A stretch of 64,000 nucleotides of DNA from Nelumbo lutea (lineage: Eukaryota; Streptophyta; Magnoliopsida; Proteales; Nelumbonaceae), in contig JAKGHH010000002.1 in NCBI GenBank assembly GCA_022828595.1, forward strand, positions 72,450,383-72,514,382, read 5' to 3'. The notes beneath the pieces were generated by a model, which was not told where the DNA came from, made no database searches, and saw only the letters and a list, made by a program, of their open reading frames with translations. Positions 1-9,845 of this stretch are shown in pieces; within the stretch, counting starts at the first letter, position 1; every line of letters starts with the position of its first letter. A program made the translations under genes and the position numbers.

Positions 1-978
1 ATCTATCCGGGTGCTAGGTTCCAGTACCATGTGCGGGCCACTCCTCTGAAAGTGGTGGAGAAGGCCACGCACATGCATGACTCACTGGCTCTTGCCAGGT
101 GCATCTACGACTGGAAGGCGTGTACATGATCATTTGGGTCAAACAACCCATCGTACTTGTCGAGAGGGGGGAGCTTGAAGTCCTTAGGCATTGGAACAGC
201 CAGGAGCTTGAAAGACAGGGGGGATGGAATTGAAAGGAGGGGAGCCTTAACTTCGCCCGAGCTTACCTCTTCTCTGCCTCCGAGCTTGTGCAGGAAGTAG
301 CTCGGGCCATTGGTGATGGCTGCTTGGAGTCTGCAGCCAGGATCTCGAACCGGTTCTCCAGAAACGGGGTTTCAAACTTTGACTGCCAAGGTGATGTAGA
401 CTTGGCGAGTTGGGGTCCTCCCGACCTGCCCGCCCGCGGTGAGATCGGGGTGGCCAGTTTTCTTGTCTGCCGCAGGAGGAGGCCTGGCTCTTAGGGGTGT
501 TTTGGGAGGCTTCTCCTTGGCGAGAAGGGCGTTCATCCTGGCGGCGGGACCTAGCTCGCTGTGAGGCTGGGTGCCGAGGAGGGAGCTGTGGCTGAAACTA
601 AGGCTGAGGCAACTGAGGGAATTGCTATTGATAATGCTACTAGGAGACGTGGTGCAGCACTTGCTGCTAGTAAAGCTGGTGTTGCTAGAGCTGCTGCACT
701 TGGGCTTGCATGGCCCGCATGCATTGCATCAAATCGTTGAGCTGGTTCTGGCTAGTCGCTAGAGGGACGACGGTTGGTTCAGCAAAGGTCGTTTCAACAG
801 AGAGGGGAAGGGGAACACCCATAAGCGTCGTTGCTCGCGGTACATTCAAGCTAGGGACTCCGTCCACCGAGAGGGGAATGGTGAACTGCCCAATGCAAAC
901 CGTGGGAACCTGGGGTTGTTCCCTGGTGTTATCCACCTCCATGCTACGTCCGGCATTGCTTGAAGAAAGCATGAACAC
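1..978 (-). pseudogene. gag of Ty3/gypsy element, 5' part, degenerate
   Basis: The frame opens at a methionine at 978 (MFMLSSSNAGRS...) about 50 bp after the primer-binding-like site. It is open to about 685, then continues through low-complexity A/S/P/R-rich sequence with stops. Between about 210 and 1 the minus strand encodes a recognisable capsid-type gag domain with the motifs PMPKDFKLPPLDKYDG and FSTTFRGVARTWYWNLAPG. A TAG interrupts the domain after VHAFQS. Gag would form the virus-like particle of the retroelement. The rest of the polyprotein is off-window. Confidence 0.75.
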
Positions 979-1031
979 TGAGTTTCAAAGAAGAAAGAAC
1001 TGTGATGGTTTAGGGGAAGGCTTTTAGAAGC

Positions 1032-1051
1032 GATTCCCACAGACGGTGCCA
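1032..1051 (-). other. Primer-binding-site-like sequence
   Basis: On the minus strand this reads TGGCACCGTCTGTGGGAATC, a few bases downstream of the LTR end. TGGCGCCGTCTGTGGGAA-like sequences are common at this position in plant Ty3/gypsy elements. The matching tRNA was not assigned. Confidence 0.5.
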
Positions 1052-1053
1052 AA

Positions 1054-1849
1054 TGATGGTGCGCAATCCGGTCATTCCTATCTGGCACTTGCGTGGCTCC
1101 TGAAAGGTACCTGAGATGGAGAAGGAGAAGAATCCCCGGGGGCTTGCCCGGCGGGAACACTCCGACGGTTAAGTTAGTATTCTGTGGAAGAAGCAAGGAG
1201 AGGATCAAGGCTAAGAGTGCAGATAACGCGAGTGATAGAAGTTACCTCTGTTCTTTGAGAGTAGGCTCCTTATAACAGAATTCCGTTGCATCAGGCCCAC
1301 TGGCCTCTAATAGGGCAGGTATAACCGCCACTGTCAGCCTGCCGCAGCCGTTACAAGTAGGGCTGAGGTGGCACGCGCGGGCCGTCATTGTAGGGTACGT
1401 GCCTGTCAGGTGTAAGGCACCCTCTAAAGGTGACAGGCACGACACTGTCTTACGAGAGACGTGGTTGTTGTCCCCAGATTTGTCGAGTACCATGGTCGGG
1501 CAGGAGATCTTCCTGCGATATGCTGAACTGCTCTTTCGCGAGTTACCCTGTGCTGGGCTATCCCGCAAACGGCGAGCTGCCTATGGCAAGCTATGCCGAG
1601 GTGTCTTCACCTCGAGGTACCTAGAGGCGGATCGGGGTGTTCCTGTCTGGGAGTGGCTTGAGATTCATTGGGAGGAGCTCGGGTATTAGGAAAGGTCAGG
1701 GGGCCCCGAGCTCAGAGGCAGCTTGGGGTGCCTTAGCCTCGGGAAGAGGTGTAGGCTAGGTGACTCCCGACGAGTAGCATATCCCGCTGAGTTCAGACCT
1801 TCTTTCCGAGTTGCGACTACACTTGTTGTGTTGTCACGTTAAGTCATCA
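1054..1849 (-). repeat. 5' LTR of the Ty3/gypsy element
   Basis: About 796 bp, bounded by TGATGG at 1054 and GTCATCA ending at 1849, so it has TG...CA ends with a 5-bp inverted repeat. The left end abuts the primer-binding-like sequence at 1032-1051, as expected for a minus-strand 5' LTR. The base composition is GC-rich and there is no long ORF in the sense direction. The partner LTR is not in the window, so the ends rest on terminal motif and position only. Confidence 0.65.
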
Positions 1850-1885
1850 CTTGAGCAAGGTCACGCCTACGTATACTCATGATAT

Positions 1886-2090
1886 GTGGTCAGGCCAAAT
1901 CACCCTCCATCAATACCCATAATACAACAGGTAAGTCCATCCATATTCAACTCTTTTAATTTGACCCAACAGGTTAGTCCATCCATATTCAACCTCCATT
2001 TTAAATGGATGGGTTTGAGTGGGTTAAAAGTGGATGAGATTGGATGGGTGAGGTGGATTGGGCCAGAAGTTGGCAACCCTAAAATTTATC
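1886..2090. repeat. Degenerate GGATGG/CCATCC motif array
   Basis: A short direct repeat (AACAGGTAAGTCCATCCATA, again as AACAGGTTAGTCCATCCATA) is followed by many TGGATGGG-type words on the same strand, so the region can fold on itself. It resembles the subterminal motif arrays of small hAT-like elements, but no terminal inverted repeat pair was found. It lies between the LTR and the Mutator-type element. Confidence 0.4.
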
Positions 2091-2145
2091 TTCACCATTT
2101 ATATCATGTATAGTTGAATTACAAATAAGTATTTTAAAAACAATA

Positions 2146-3485
2146 GGGTAAAATACAAAACCACAATCATAAAAACCTTTCTTCTATTTTCAAAAAAAAT
2201 CGAAAAAAAACCTCCCTTCCGTCATTGATTAAGACGGAAAACATTAAACTTATAATATTATTTTCAAAATACCTATTTTACCCCTATGCAAGTTATTGTA
2301 TACCTATTTTTACTAAAATACCCCTTTGCCCTCTGGAACCAAAAAATCCCCATTGGAAGCATCCCTGCCTATCCGTCGTCATCTTCTTTGGCGACCTCTT
2401 CTCCACAGCCGCTGAGATCTGAGACATCCGGTGGTTTGGGCAGCGCTCCAAGACCCCTTTCCAGTGGCTCCTTTGCTTCCCCCTGGGAATCAGACCCAAC
2501 AGCTGAGTCTTCTTCTGGTCTTACGTATTCTACCTCTCTCGCTTCCTCCACTTGCTCCAAACCTTCTTCACAATCCTCCGCTGTCGGAAACTGGCATTCT
2601 TTCAACTATTCAACCACTCAATTATGATATGCATGTCGATCGTTACTATGGCTCGAATTCTCACCATCGTTCCAGGTGATAGGCATCCTGTTGACGACTC
2701 TGCTCTACTCGATGGTCTATGGGTATCGATTCTGGACGGCAATTGTGTTGTTGAGCGCTTGCTTCCCATTCGTCATCAACTGCCAGATTGTGTTGCCGAG
2801 TTGCAACCTGGTGTGCCACATAGGGGTGCTCTTGCTTCATTTCATGAAAGGCGACTGCAACGGAATTGGAGCTTGGGTATTCAAATTCGTCCTCAACGGT
2901 GCCATCCTTCTCTTCTTCTTGAACTTCTATGTGAGGGTGCACCTCGGAAAGAGAGAGACTGGCTGTTCGGGATGAAAACTCAACATTTCATTCATGCTCT
3001 AGCTTGGAGACGAGGAAAGATATGGAGCAAATTAAAGACGAGGATCTTTAGTCAAAAAGTTTTGGCGACTCACTTCGTCGGGGGTCTTTAATCTGTAAAT
3101 TTTCTTTCTTCCTTTTTTCCCCCTTTCTGCTCTTTTGCAATCTTTTGTTTCTTTTCTTCATTTTTCAGTGTGTTACAAAATTCCGGTGAAGAATATTTCG
3201 AACAACAAGATGAAACATGGTCGTCCTCCGGTGAATATACTGAATATTCTGAGTGCAACTGTTTGGGTTCGAGTGTTTTCTCAATAGTATAATAAATGAG
3301 TTGTTCAAGTAAGGGCAAAAATGATATTTTGCAGAAAACTTAGATGATGTCTAAGGATAAAAATGTAATTTTATATATTTTTCGTCTTGCTCATTATTGA
3401 AAGGAGAATTTTGATAAAATTTAAACTATAGTGGAGGTTTTTATGATTGTCAAAAATTTCAAGAGAGATTTTTTATATTTTACCT
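2146..3485 (+). mobile_element. Pack-MULE-like element carrying an ELO gene fragment
   Basis: The 1.34-kb block is flanked by a perfect 9-bp direct repeat, AAAACAATA, at 2137-2145 and 3486-3494. That length is characteristic of Mutator-like elements. The ends are inverted: GGGTAAAATACAAAA at the left, and AGGTAAAATATAAAA when the right end is read on the other strand. Similarity continues inward through CAATCATAAAAACC on both sides (about 2163-2180 and 3440-3455), giving arms of roughly 110-150 bp with gaps. The interior is not transposase but a decayed host-type gene (2320-2975), as in Pack-MULEs. Confidence 0.75.
2320..2975 (+). pseudogene. ELO-type fatty acid elongase pseudogene (HOS3/ELO3-like)
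   Basis: Three frame-linked segments match plant ELO-family elongases, which are membrane enzymes of the endoplasmic reticulum that extend long fatty acyl chains. Visible pieces are FFGDLFSTAAEI, then FQWLLCFPLGIRP, VFFWSYVFYLSRFLHL, RRKLAFFQLFNHS-like, then ILLTTLLYSMVYGYRFW and the C-terminal GAWVFKFVLNGAILLFFLNF. Two TGA stops at 2420-2422 and 2504-2506 sit where the family has arginine, consistent with CGA to TGA changes. A shift between about 2635 and 2649 moves the reading frame by one. The N-terminal membrane region is missing, so it is not functional. Plant ELO genes of this type are usually intronless, so capture of genomic DNA and of cDNA cannot be told apart. Confidence 0.78.
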
Positions 3486-3494
3486 AAAACAATA

Positions 3495-3746
3495 ACCCAA
3501 AAAGCAATTTATGTATTTGTTCTTAATTCTTGAACAGATCACTTGGGCTTCTTCCTTTAGCTAATCTATCCTACCTACCTCAGCCATGTGGAGAGATGAT
3601 TTGACCAATTCAAACTGTATATATCATAATTAAGAACCATTTGAATTGGCCATGCATCCACTTTGTTGATCTCAATTTAATTACAAACATGACCATTTAC
3701 AAGATATTTTCCTAATTTATGGTGCCAACTTTAAGCCAAAATTCAC

Positions 3747-3786
<40 letters not shown>

Positions 3787-4969
3787 TAATAGGGATAAAA
3801 ACTGTTGAATGCACGGTAGTTAGAAAAGAGTTACATGTGGAGCACTTCCGGGTCTGCTTATATTAATAAAGGTTTAAAAGTAAAAGCCAATAATATGTAG
3901 GTAAATTAACTTGTTTGTGTTGGACAAAATAAATTATAAGTATATTATTGAGAATTTACTCTCAAATTTCAAATTGAACTATTGCATATATGGTTCATTG
4001 TTAAGCACTTCAATCTAGTACTTGGTGGTTATAAGAAGTGGAAAAATAACTCACTGCTAATATATCAATGTGTGTGACATCAGTCAACAATTTTCTCTTC
4101 TGGTTCTAATGGAGTTTCCACTGCTCACCTAGTTCTTTCTTCTCTCTCTTTCTTCGCAATATAGAAATTTTCCAGGTTAAGAGTATTCAACCCTGAAAGA
4201 TAAAAGAAGAAATATTGCCAGAGATGCATAAAAAGATAAAACTAAAGAAAACAAGAAATTAGACATGTTCAACACAACAAGATCGTGAAATAAAATACAC
4301 AAAGAAACCATAGAAAATCCATGAAGACCTATTGGCCTGCTGTATAAATCTTCTAGAAGGACAAGAATTTTATCAAAGAGTCAATTAATATTAACATAAT
4401 AAACAGAATGAGAAAGACAGCAAGCATGTTAGATATGCATGTAGAGACTAATCAAATACCTTGAAGTCAGCTGAAGGCAAAGTGAAAATAGGATCTGATC
4501 TTGTCTTCATGTCACCCCTTAGAAGCCAATTTTGATAGATTGGAAAATTTCCAAAAAAAAGAAAGAAGGAAGATTAGTTGTAGAGATAAATAAAATATAG
4601 ATATTTAAAATGAACTCATTGCTTGCTAGATATAAATTAGGGGTGTAACTTGAGTCAGATTGGGTTAGGAATTTATTAAATTTTCAATGGAACCAAACCC
4701 TAATCTGAGCCTGATGTAGTTGAAATTATTCAAATCAGACAATCCCATTTGCAATATAAATGTTTTTTTTATTGGATTCTCATTACTTATTGCTCACAGT
4801 GTTGTCATCCCCTTGTTCCTTTTTCCATATAGGGAAGGTGGTTATGAAGTTGTCGCCCAAGCCTGCAACAAAATGTCTTTATCTTCTTCTTTTCTAAAGC
4901 AGAAGTTTAGTCAACAGATTTATAAAGGGATACTTTAGATTCTTCCATGCCAGACAAAGTTGATCCCTC
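3495..4969. other. Non-coding, AT-rich, with AAT microsatellite
   Basis: No ORF with recognisable content. A perfect (AAT)n microsatellite lies at about 3746-3787. The remainder is AT-rich unique-looking sequence. The 72-aa ORF at 4720-4938 has no recognisable motif. Confidence 0.6.
3746..3787. repeat. (AAT)n microsatellite
   Basis: About 14 uninterrupted AAT/ATA units. Confidence 0.95.
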
Positions 4970-5354
4970 ATAGGGGTGTCAATGGACCAGTTATGGGTTG
5001 GGCTCCGTCCAAATCAAAATCTATTTGGACGAATGGACGGATCGATAAGATATATTGAATTTGAACGGATTGGACAGACCAATATGACATATTGGATTGG
5101 ACCTGGTCTGTCCATAATGAATTTATATTGGATTGAGCCAATATCTGGTCCATTGGTAAAAGATAATAACATAGATGTCCAGGTTTGAGTTGAAACCAAT
5201 ATAAATTAACAGGAATTTGAACAGATTGGAGAGTCTCTGAACCAGTCCAAAATGGTCCAAAATATTCATTGGACTGAATTGGACCAGGTCCATTTGTAAT
5301 GGATTCACATTGGACTGGACCAGATTGGACCAAATCCAGTCCAATTGACACCCT
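4970..5354. mobile_element. MITE with AGGGGTGTCAAT-type ends and TGGACC arrays
   Basis: The ends are inverted: AGGGGTGTCAATGGACCAG at the left, and AGGGTGTCAATTGGACTGG for the right end read on the opposite strand. The flanks carry a 9-base direct match, TGATCCCTC, at 4961-4969 and 5355-5363, so the target duplication is 8-9 bp (hAT or Mutator range). The interior is packed with TGGACC/GGTCCA words, which makes long but meaningless ORFs on both strands. No transposase is encoded. Confidence 0.78.
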
Positions 5355-5363
5355 TGATCCCTC

Positions 5364-6180
5364 GGCACCAAATAGATTAGGTTAATGAATAACAAAGCAC
5401 ATGTCTTCCCACCATTTTAAATTTTTAATTGGACCCAAATTAAGACTAAATCTCTGGTGTGATCGAGTTCAGATAGCAGAATTCCAAGGAAGAGATCAAC
5501 AACAGATCCATGTGAAACAGTTAGAATCAGGGCCCAATTTGGGCATGCTTTAAATAAAGCATCAGTTGTTGAGATACGTAGTCCATGTCCACCATTGTAG
5601 AAAATTCAAAGCTTCAATTGTTTGGATGTTGATTAGTTGGTGAAACGCGTATGCTTTGCAATCTTATTTGCTATTGTCTTCTTTTGTAAACTTTTTATTT
5701 TATTTTCTGGTGCAAGTCTTTTTTGTTAACCTTCTTCAACTTTTCCTTTTTTTTTTATATATATTCCTTGACAAGATCCTGAGAAGACTTTAAGATCCCC
5801 CAATTTGATTAAGAAGACTTTTGCACCTAAAAGCAGCAATTTTGTCAGACTTGGACCACTCGACCAGATGTAGAACAATTTGGGTCACTGTCATGGGTTG
5901 AATGGTTCAACCATCTGGTCTGACCGTTGAGTTGTTCAAATAAAAAGTGCAAATTAAACAAAGAAATTATAGAATGGTTCCTTACAATCTTTTAAAGCTG
6001 TTTTAAATCAAAATAAATATCTGGGGTATGTTTGACTAAGTCAATTTCCAAGATTAGGACAACCAAAAGACCATTTTTGGCTCCCAGTTTCAGGTCCAAA
6101 CGAACGGTCCAACCATCCCAGTCCGGTCATGAATTGCCACAGTTTACCACTCGAGATCGACCAGCACCAATTTATATCCA
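5364..6180. other. Non-coding; GGTC/GACC-rich patch at 5840-6170
   Basis: No gene is seen. From about 5845 to 6165 words such as GACCAG, GGTCCAA and TGGTCTG recur in both orientations, again like a decayed small transposon. Poly-pyrimidine runs occur near 5740. Confidence 0.5.
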
Positions 6181-6183
6181 TTA

Positions 6184-6380
6184 TTGACCCGTTAAATACT
6201 TAGGAAATAGACAGGAAAAAAAACCAGAGGTAGGATCAATTATGACAATTCTTCTAGAGCGTAGACAAAATTACACAACATAACGGTCCTTGGATTGCTC
6301 AAATAGGAGACACAAAGCTAAGCATTATTCAAAGAAGGACGACTATTTCATTGACCTCTTCATCCTTTCTTCTGATCGAT

Positions 6381-6429
<49 letters not shown>

Positions 6430-6564
6430 TATATATAAAGGTTGTACATGGTTGAGGGAATAGCTAGATTCAAAGATTGACAGAATCAAGCTCAGTAAAT
6501 ACGTACTGCAAGCTTCTGCATCGCAAAACTCAACCTAGCTATATCACAAGAGGACGGAGGAGTT
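6184..6564 (+). promoter_or_regulatory. Upstream region of the VQ gene: W-box cores, (TC)n tract, TATA box
   Basis: A TATA-type sequence (TATATATAAAGG) lies at about 6430-6441. It is directly preceded by a (TC)n tract at 6385-6426, so a leader of about 100 nt is likely. W-box cores TTGACC occur at 6184-6189 and 6351-6356. VQ proteins act with WRKY factors, which bind W-boxes, so WRKY feedback on this gene is plausible but inferred. Confidence 0.55.
6385..6426. repeat. (TC)n microsatellite in the VQ promoter
   Basis: About 21 uninterrupted TC units directly upstream of the TATA-like sequence. Confidence 0.95.
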
Positions 6565-7041
6565 ATGTCATTCTCCAGTGAAGACATTGTTAAGAGGGTC
6601 TCCCCTAATAGAGAGTTGCAGGGTCCAAGGCCTTCACCTCTGAAGGTAGGGAACAACTCCTGTAAGATCAAGAAACCACCCAAGAACTTCCGTGCTCCCA
6701 CCATAACATACCTCCGATCACCAGAGATCATCCACACCAGACCTCAGGATTTCATGGATCTAGTTCAACAACTCACTGGAAAGGCATCAACAATGGCGAC
6801 TTCATCTTCTTCTTCGTCTTCTTGTAGTACTAGATGTGGTTCGGCCTGTTCATCATCAATGGCCGATAACTGCACTGCCCATGGAAGTATGAGGAAGGCT
6901 GCAGATCTAGTCAAGTGCTCAGAGCTGGACAAGAATGCTGGGGTTGCTGCAAAGATGATTGCTCATGGGTTTCCTTCTCTGGGGCTTTCTAATGCTTCAT
7001 CCGTATCTACCTTCCTCAAATTTGCACCCAGATTTGCATGA
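6565..7041 (+). CDS. VQ-motif protein, intronless, 158 aa
   Basis: The VQ core FMDLVQQLTG at residues 63-72 matches the family pattern FxxxVQxLTG exactly. It is preceded by RSPEIIHTRPQD (51-62). An upstream basic block, ELQGPRPSPLKV (17-28) followed by KIKKPPK, is a second element shared by the MKS1/VQ8/VQ20-like subgroup. A serine-rich stretch (80-98) follows the VQ core, and the tail ends APRFA. VQ proteins are small nuclear cofactors that bind WRKY transcription factors and are often MAP-kinase substrates; the SP dipeptides at 13-14, 23-24 and 52-53 are possible sites. The length is normal for the group and most plant VQ genes lack introns. The start is the first ATG downstream of the TATA region. 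No disabling change is seen. The exact ortholog is not assigned. Confidence 0.93.
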   Translation: MSFSSEDIVKRVSPNRELQGPRPSPLKVGNNSCKIKKPPKNFRAPTITYLRSPEIIHTRPQDFMDLVQQLTGKASTMATSSSSSSSCSTRCGSACSSSMADNCTAHGSMRKAADLVKCSELDKNAGVAAKMIAHGFPSLGLSNASSVSTFLKFAPRFA

Positions 7042-7924
7042 GTTTGATCCAGTATTTTAGAAGCTGTTTATCACTAAAATATTGAATCTATCTGAACTGT
7101 AGCTGATTTTAGATTGATTGTTCTAGTGCTGTTTAGCATGATCGATCCTTTGCTTTATAGAGTGAGGATTTTCTTACCTTAGAGAGAGAATGAAGGAAGT
7201 GGCGTTCTTTTAATCCCCTTTACAGTTTGTTTGGCGTCAGTACTGCTTTTGTTTGATGGAAGCTAAGAGTGGTTAATTTCCATTTATCTCACCAACTTGA
7301 AGATTTGGAGACTGAATTAATCTAATTAAGGACCCAGCCAAATTTGATTTGTTGATATTCGAATTCAGTCAAATTATTATATGTTTATATTGGATTTCGG
7401 CCAAAATATTATATGTTTATTAACAAAATGAACTAGAAAATGACTTATTTCAATATTATATTTCATGAACTAAATGATTTGAAAAATACTTGTGTGAAAC
7501 TTGAACCTGTGATAATTTAGTAAAATCACAACATCCAAATCAACTTTACTAATAGATATGATATAAGTTTTAAATATATAAACATGAATTGAATCAGATA
7601 TATTAGACCAGAGAGGAATGGATCCATATTTGATATCCAAACGTATATGTTTCCACTTTGGATCACCCTTAATGAGATCGAATTCGAATTTGAATTTAGA
7701 TGGGTCTAGTTCAGGTCGGTTTAGGTTAAGCGACTTTGAGAGTATAAGAGGGAATATCTCTGTACACCCGTTTGGGAAGGCTGACGTTTTGGTTGAGCTG
7801 CTTGTTAATTAGGCTGGTTTATGAACCGAAGCATCATGGAGAAAGCTTCTTGTTTTATTTATTTATTTATTTATTTATTGCTAAAGCACAGTTAGTATAG
7901 GTTTCTGGGTATTATTAAGGAGAT
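7042..7924. other. Downstream of VQ gene; non-coding
   Basis: 3' untranslated and intergenic sequence. A (TTTA)n run lies at about 7854-7881. The 64-aa ORF at 7618-7812 has no recognisable motif. Confidence 0.6.
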
Positions 7925-8097
7925 TGGCTTCTATAAGGGCAAAGCTGTGCCCACACCGTTCTAACAGCATTTTGCAATCTTGCATTGGGAATATTTCTCC
8001 ATGAAATAAAGCATACAAGTGGGGAGATATTCTCAATGCAAGGCAGTAATTAAAGGCTGCTCAAATGGGCTTTGCCCTGACTAAAGCCGAACTCATT
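7925..8097. repeat. Foldback hairpin A (GCATTGGGAATAT core)
   Basis: The left arm runs from GGCTTCTATAAGGGCAAAGC to TTGCATTGGGAATATTTCTCC. It pairs with the right arm, which starts GGGGAGATATTCTCAATGCA (8021-8040) and ends TTTGCCCTGACTAAAGCC. The loop is about 20 nt. The loop-proximal core at 7981-8000 recurs in five other places in this window. It is related to the larger foldback at 51887-52239, which shares outer-arm words. It could be a MITE or a small-RNA precursor. Confidence 0.7.
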
Positions 8098-8104
8098 ATT
8101 ACCT

Positions 8105-8311
8105 GCCCATTTGGGAGGGCTTTCATGCAGTGGATTCTGGCATTCCATGAACTGAGAAACCCATAACTCCATGAAACTGTTTGTTAAAAATCCGGAAAGA
8201 TGGGATGATTGCACTTATAGGAGAGTCACAAAATCCACTTTCCAGTGAAGCTACATTTGAAGCAGCTTGATCAACACAACACAACCAATGCAAAAGCCCT
8301 CCCAAATGGGC
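8105..8311. mobile_element. Small MITE with 19-bp perfect inverted ends
   Basis: GCCCATTTGGGAGGGCTTT at 8105-8123 is matched by its exact reverse complement at 8293-8311. The 207-bp unit has no coding capacity. No clear target duplication was found. It sits immediately next to hairpin A. Confidence 0.65.
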
Positions 8312-8878
8312 TCTACACCAAAAAGCCAAAAGTCACCATGTGAAAACCCTTACAAATGGACCTGATGATTAGAAACCAAAATCTAACTCAAAAATCCAAA
8401 TCATGTTAGGTCAGTTGGGAAGACATAACCTACTAATAAGATCTCTAACCCATTTTATCTTCTAGGTGATGGGTTGAATATTTTGACTAGGGTGGCAATT
8501 TTCCTATAAAATTAGGCCATGCCCTGCCCCACCTAAATGAGGTGGTTTTTCCATGATCTTATAGGGGATAGGGAAAACATTCTTGCCTCGAATTGGGGAA
8601 TGGGGCAAGGATAGGGTTTTCATATAATTCTGTGAATCCACCCCAAACCCAATGGTAATTAGTAAAATATCGTTGAGTTTATTTAATTTCTAAAACACCC
8701 ATCAATTTTCCCTAAATTCCTAAAATCTTAGGATCTCATAATTTCATTTTTAAAATACCCCCCAAATTGTCATAATTCAATTCTTAAAATACCTCCAAAT
8801 TTTTGTAATTCTATTTCTAAAATACCCCTAACTTATATATATTTTCATATGGTTGCCTTGGGGCATTAAAATTTGGAG
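8312..8878. other. Non-coding; GGGGCA/GCCCC-rich patch
   Basis: From about 8499 (TAGGGTGGCAATTTTCC) the sequence carries GCCCTGCCCC/GGGGCAAGG words in both orientations, then C-rich AT-poor repeats of AAAATACCCC. It resembles the left half of a TAGGG-ended small element. No matching right end was found. Confidence 0.4.
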
Positions 8879-9845
8879 ATGTTGACCCTATGTGTTTTAA
8901 TGATAACAAATTCATTAAAAGTATTAACTTGAAGTATGCAACTAACTTAAGTAAGCTTCTCTGAGCCAAAATTGTATCAAAGCAAACTTGCTTATAAAGA
9001 TGAAGAAGTTAAAGCATCGCTTGATTCAGTTGCTTGAGGATGCTCCAAGGAATTTCAAGCATGCAAAGGCTACAAAAGTGTCAAAGGCTTTGAAGCAGTT
9101 CAAAGTGAACTTATGCTACAACAATTCACCAAAGAGTAGACTACATCAAGCCATGGTCTAAAAGTGTCATATTTTTAAGTTCTTGATATAATCAGTTTCT
9201 TAATTGCACTTTTCATGATGCTCAATAAGACCCAACTCAATTTAGTTAACTTTAGACACCAATGATTAGAATAGGTTTGGCTTTTAAGCTTTCCTGGACT
9301 TTCTTAATTGCACTTTTCATGATGCTCAATAAGACCCAACTCAATTTAGTTAACTTTAGACACCAATGATTAGAATAGGTTTGGCTTTTAAGCTTTCCTG
9401 GACTTAAAACGAATTTTGCATATTGAAAATCATCATTAAAAGCTTTCAGAAGAATATCCAAACCTTTGGACAAATATTTTCAAGGTTTCTATGTGTTAGG
9501 ATATCATTAATCAACTAACCAAAATCATATAGTCAACTAACCATAATAGTAGAGGTTAAAAATTAAATGGCCGCTTGCATATTGTAGTGAACTATCCCAA
9601 AATGTATAGTCAACTATCCATGATAGCCGAGGCATGAATATGCTGGCCACTCTGTGTGATGTAGTTGACTACATTTTGGACCCGAGTTTGACAATATGGT
9701 GGATTAAATTTAAAGTGAACTATCCCAACCCAAGTGTATTAAATTTAAAGGTGGATTGGGCTCGAGTTGGACAATATTGGTCGGACCTTGAGCTCGAACC
9801 TTAGGCTCAATTCTTAAGGTTGGACCTAGATTGAGGTTAAACCTA
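8879..9845. mobile_element. Possible solo LTR or LTR fragment
   Basis: TGTTGACCCTATGTGTTTTA followed by ATGATAACAAATTC resembles the start of some copia-type LTRs, and the following kilobase has the non-coding, motif-poor look of an LTR. The right end and a 5-bp target duplication could not be fixed, so this is tentative. It contains the 104-bp tandem duplication at 9196-9403. Confidence 0.3.
9196..9403. repeat. Near-perfect tandem duplication, period 104 bp
   Basis: Two adjacent copies begin TTTCTTAATTGCACTTTTCA (9196 and 9300) and end CTTTCCTGGACTT-like. They are essentially identical over the full period, so the duplication is recent. It creates a spurious repetitive ORF on the minus strand. 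Confidence 0.95.

Larger units (their letters stand above)
1..1849 (-). mobile_element. Ty3/gypsy LTR retrotransposon, 5' end (truncated by window edge)
   Basis: Read on the minus strand, the order is LTR (1849-1054), a primer-binding-type sequence directly after it, then a gag region running off the window at position 1. The LTR has short inverted ends TGATG...CATCA. Gag homology (YDGLFDPNDHVHAFQS, then GVARTWYWNLAPG) is of the Retrotrans_gag type. The element is dead: the gag frame carries an in-frame stop and shifts. The second LTR and the target duplication lie outside the window. GC content is clearly higher than in the DNA to its right, which supports 1849 as the boundary. Confidence 0.8.

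Noticed and set aside
2369..2605. Acidic 78-aa minus-strand ORF
   Set aside because: Antisense shadow of the ELO pseudogene on the plus strand.
4976..5395. Long overlapping ORFs on both strands, up to 127 aa
   Set aside because: They arise from TGGACC/GGTCCA word arrays inside a MITE; neither protein has a recognisable domain.
9252..9473. 73-aa ORF with an internal repeat
   Set aside because: Caused by the 104-bp tandem duplication in non-coding DNA.
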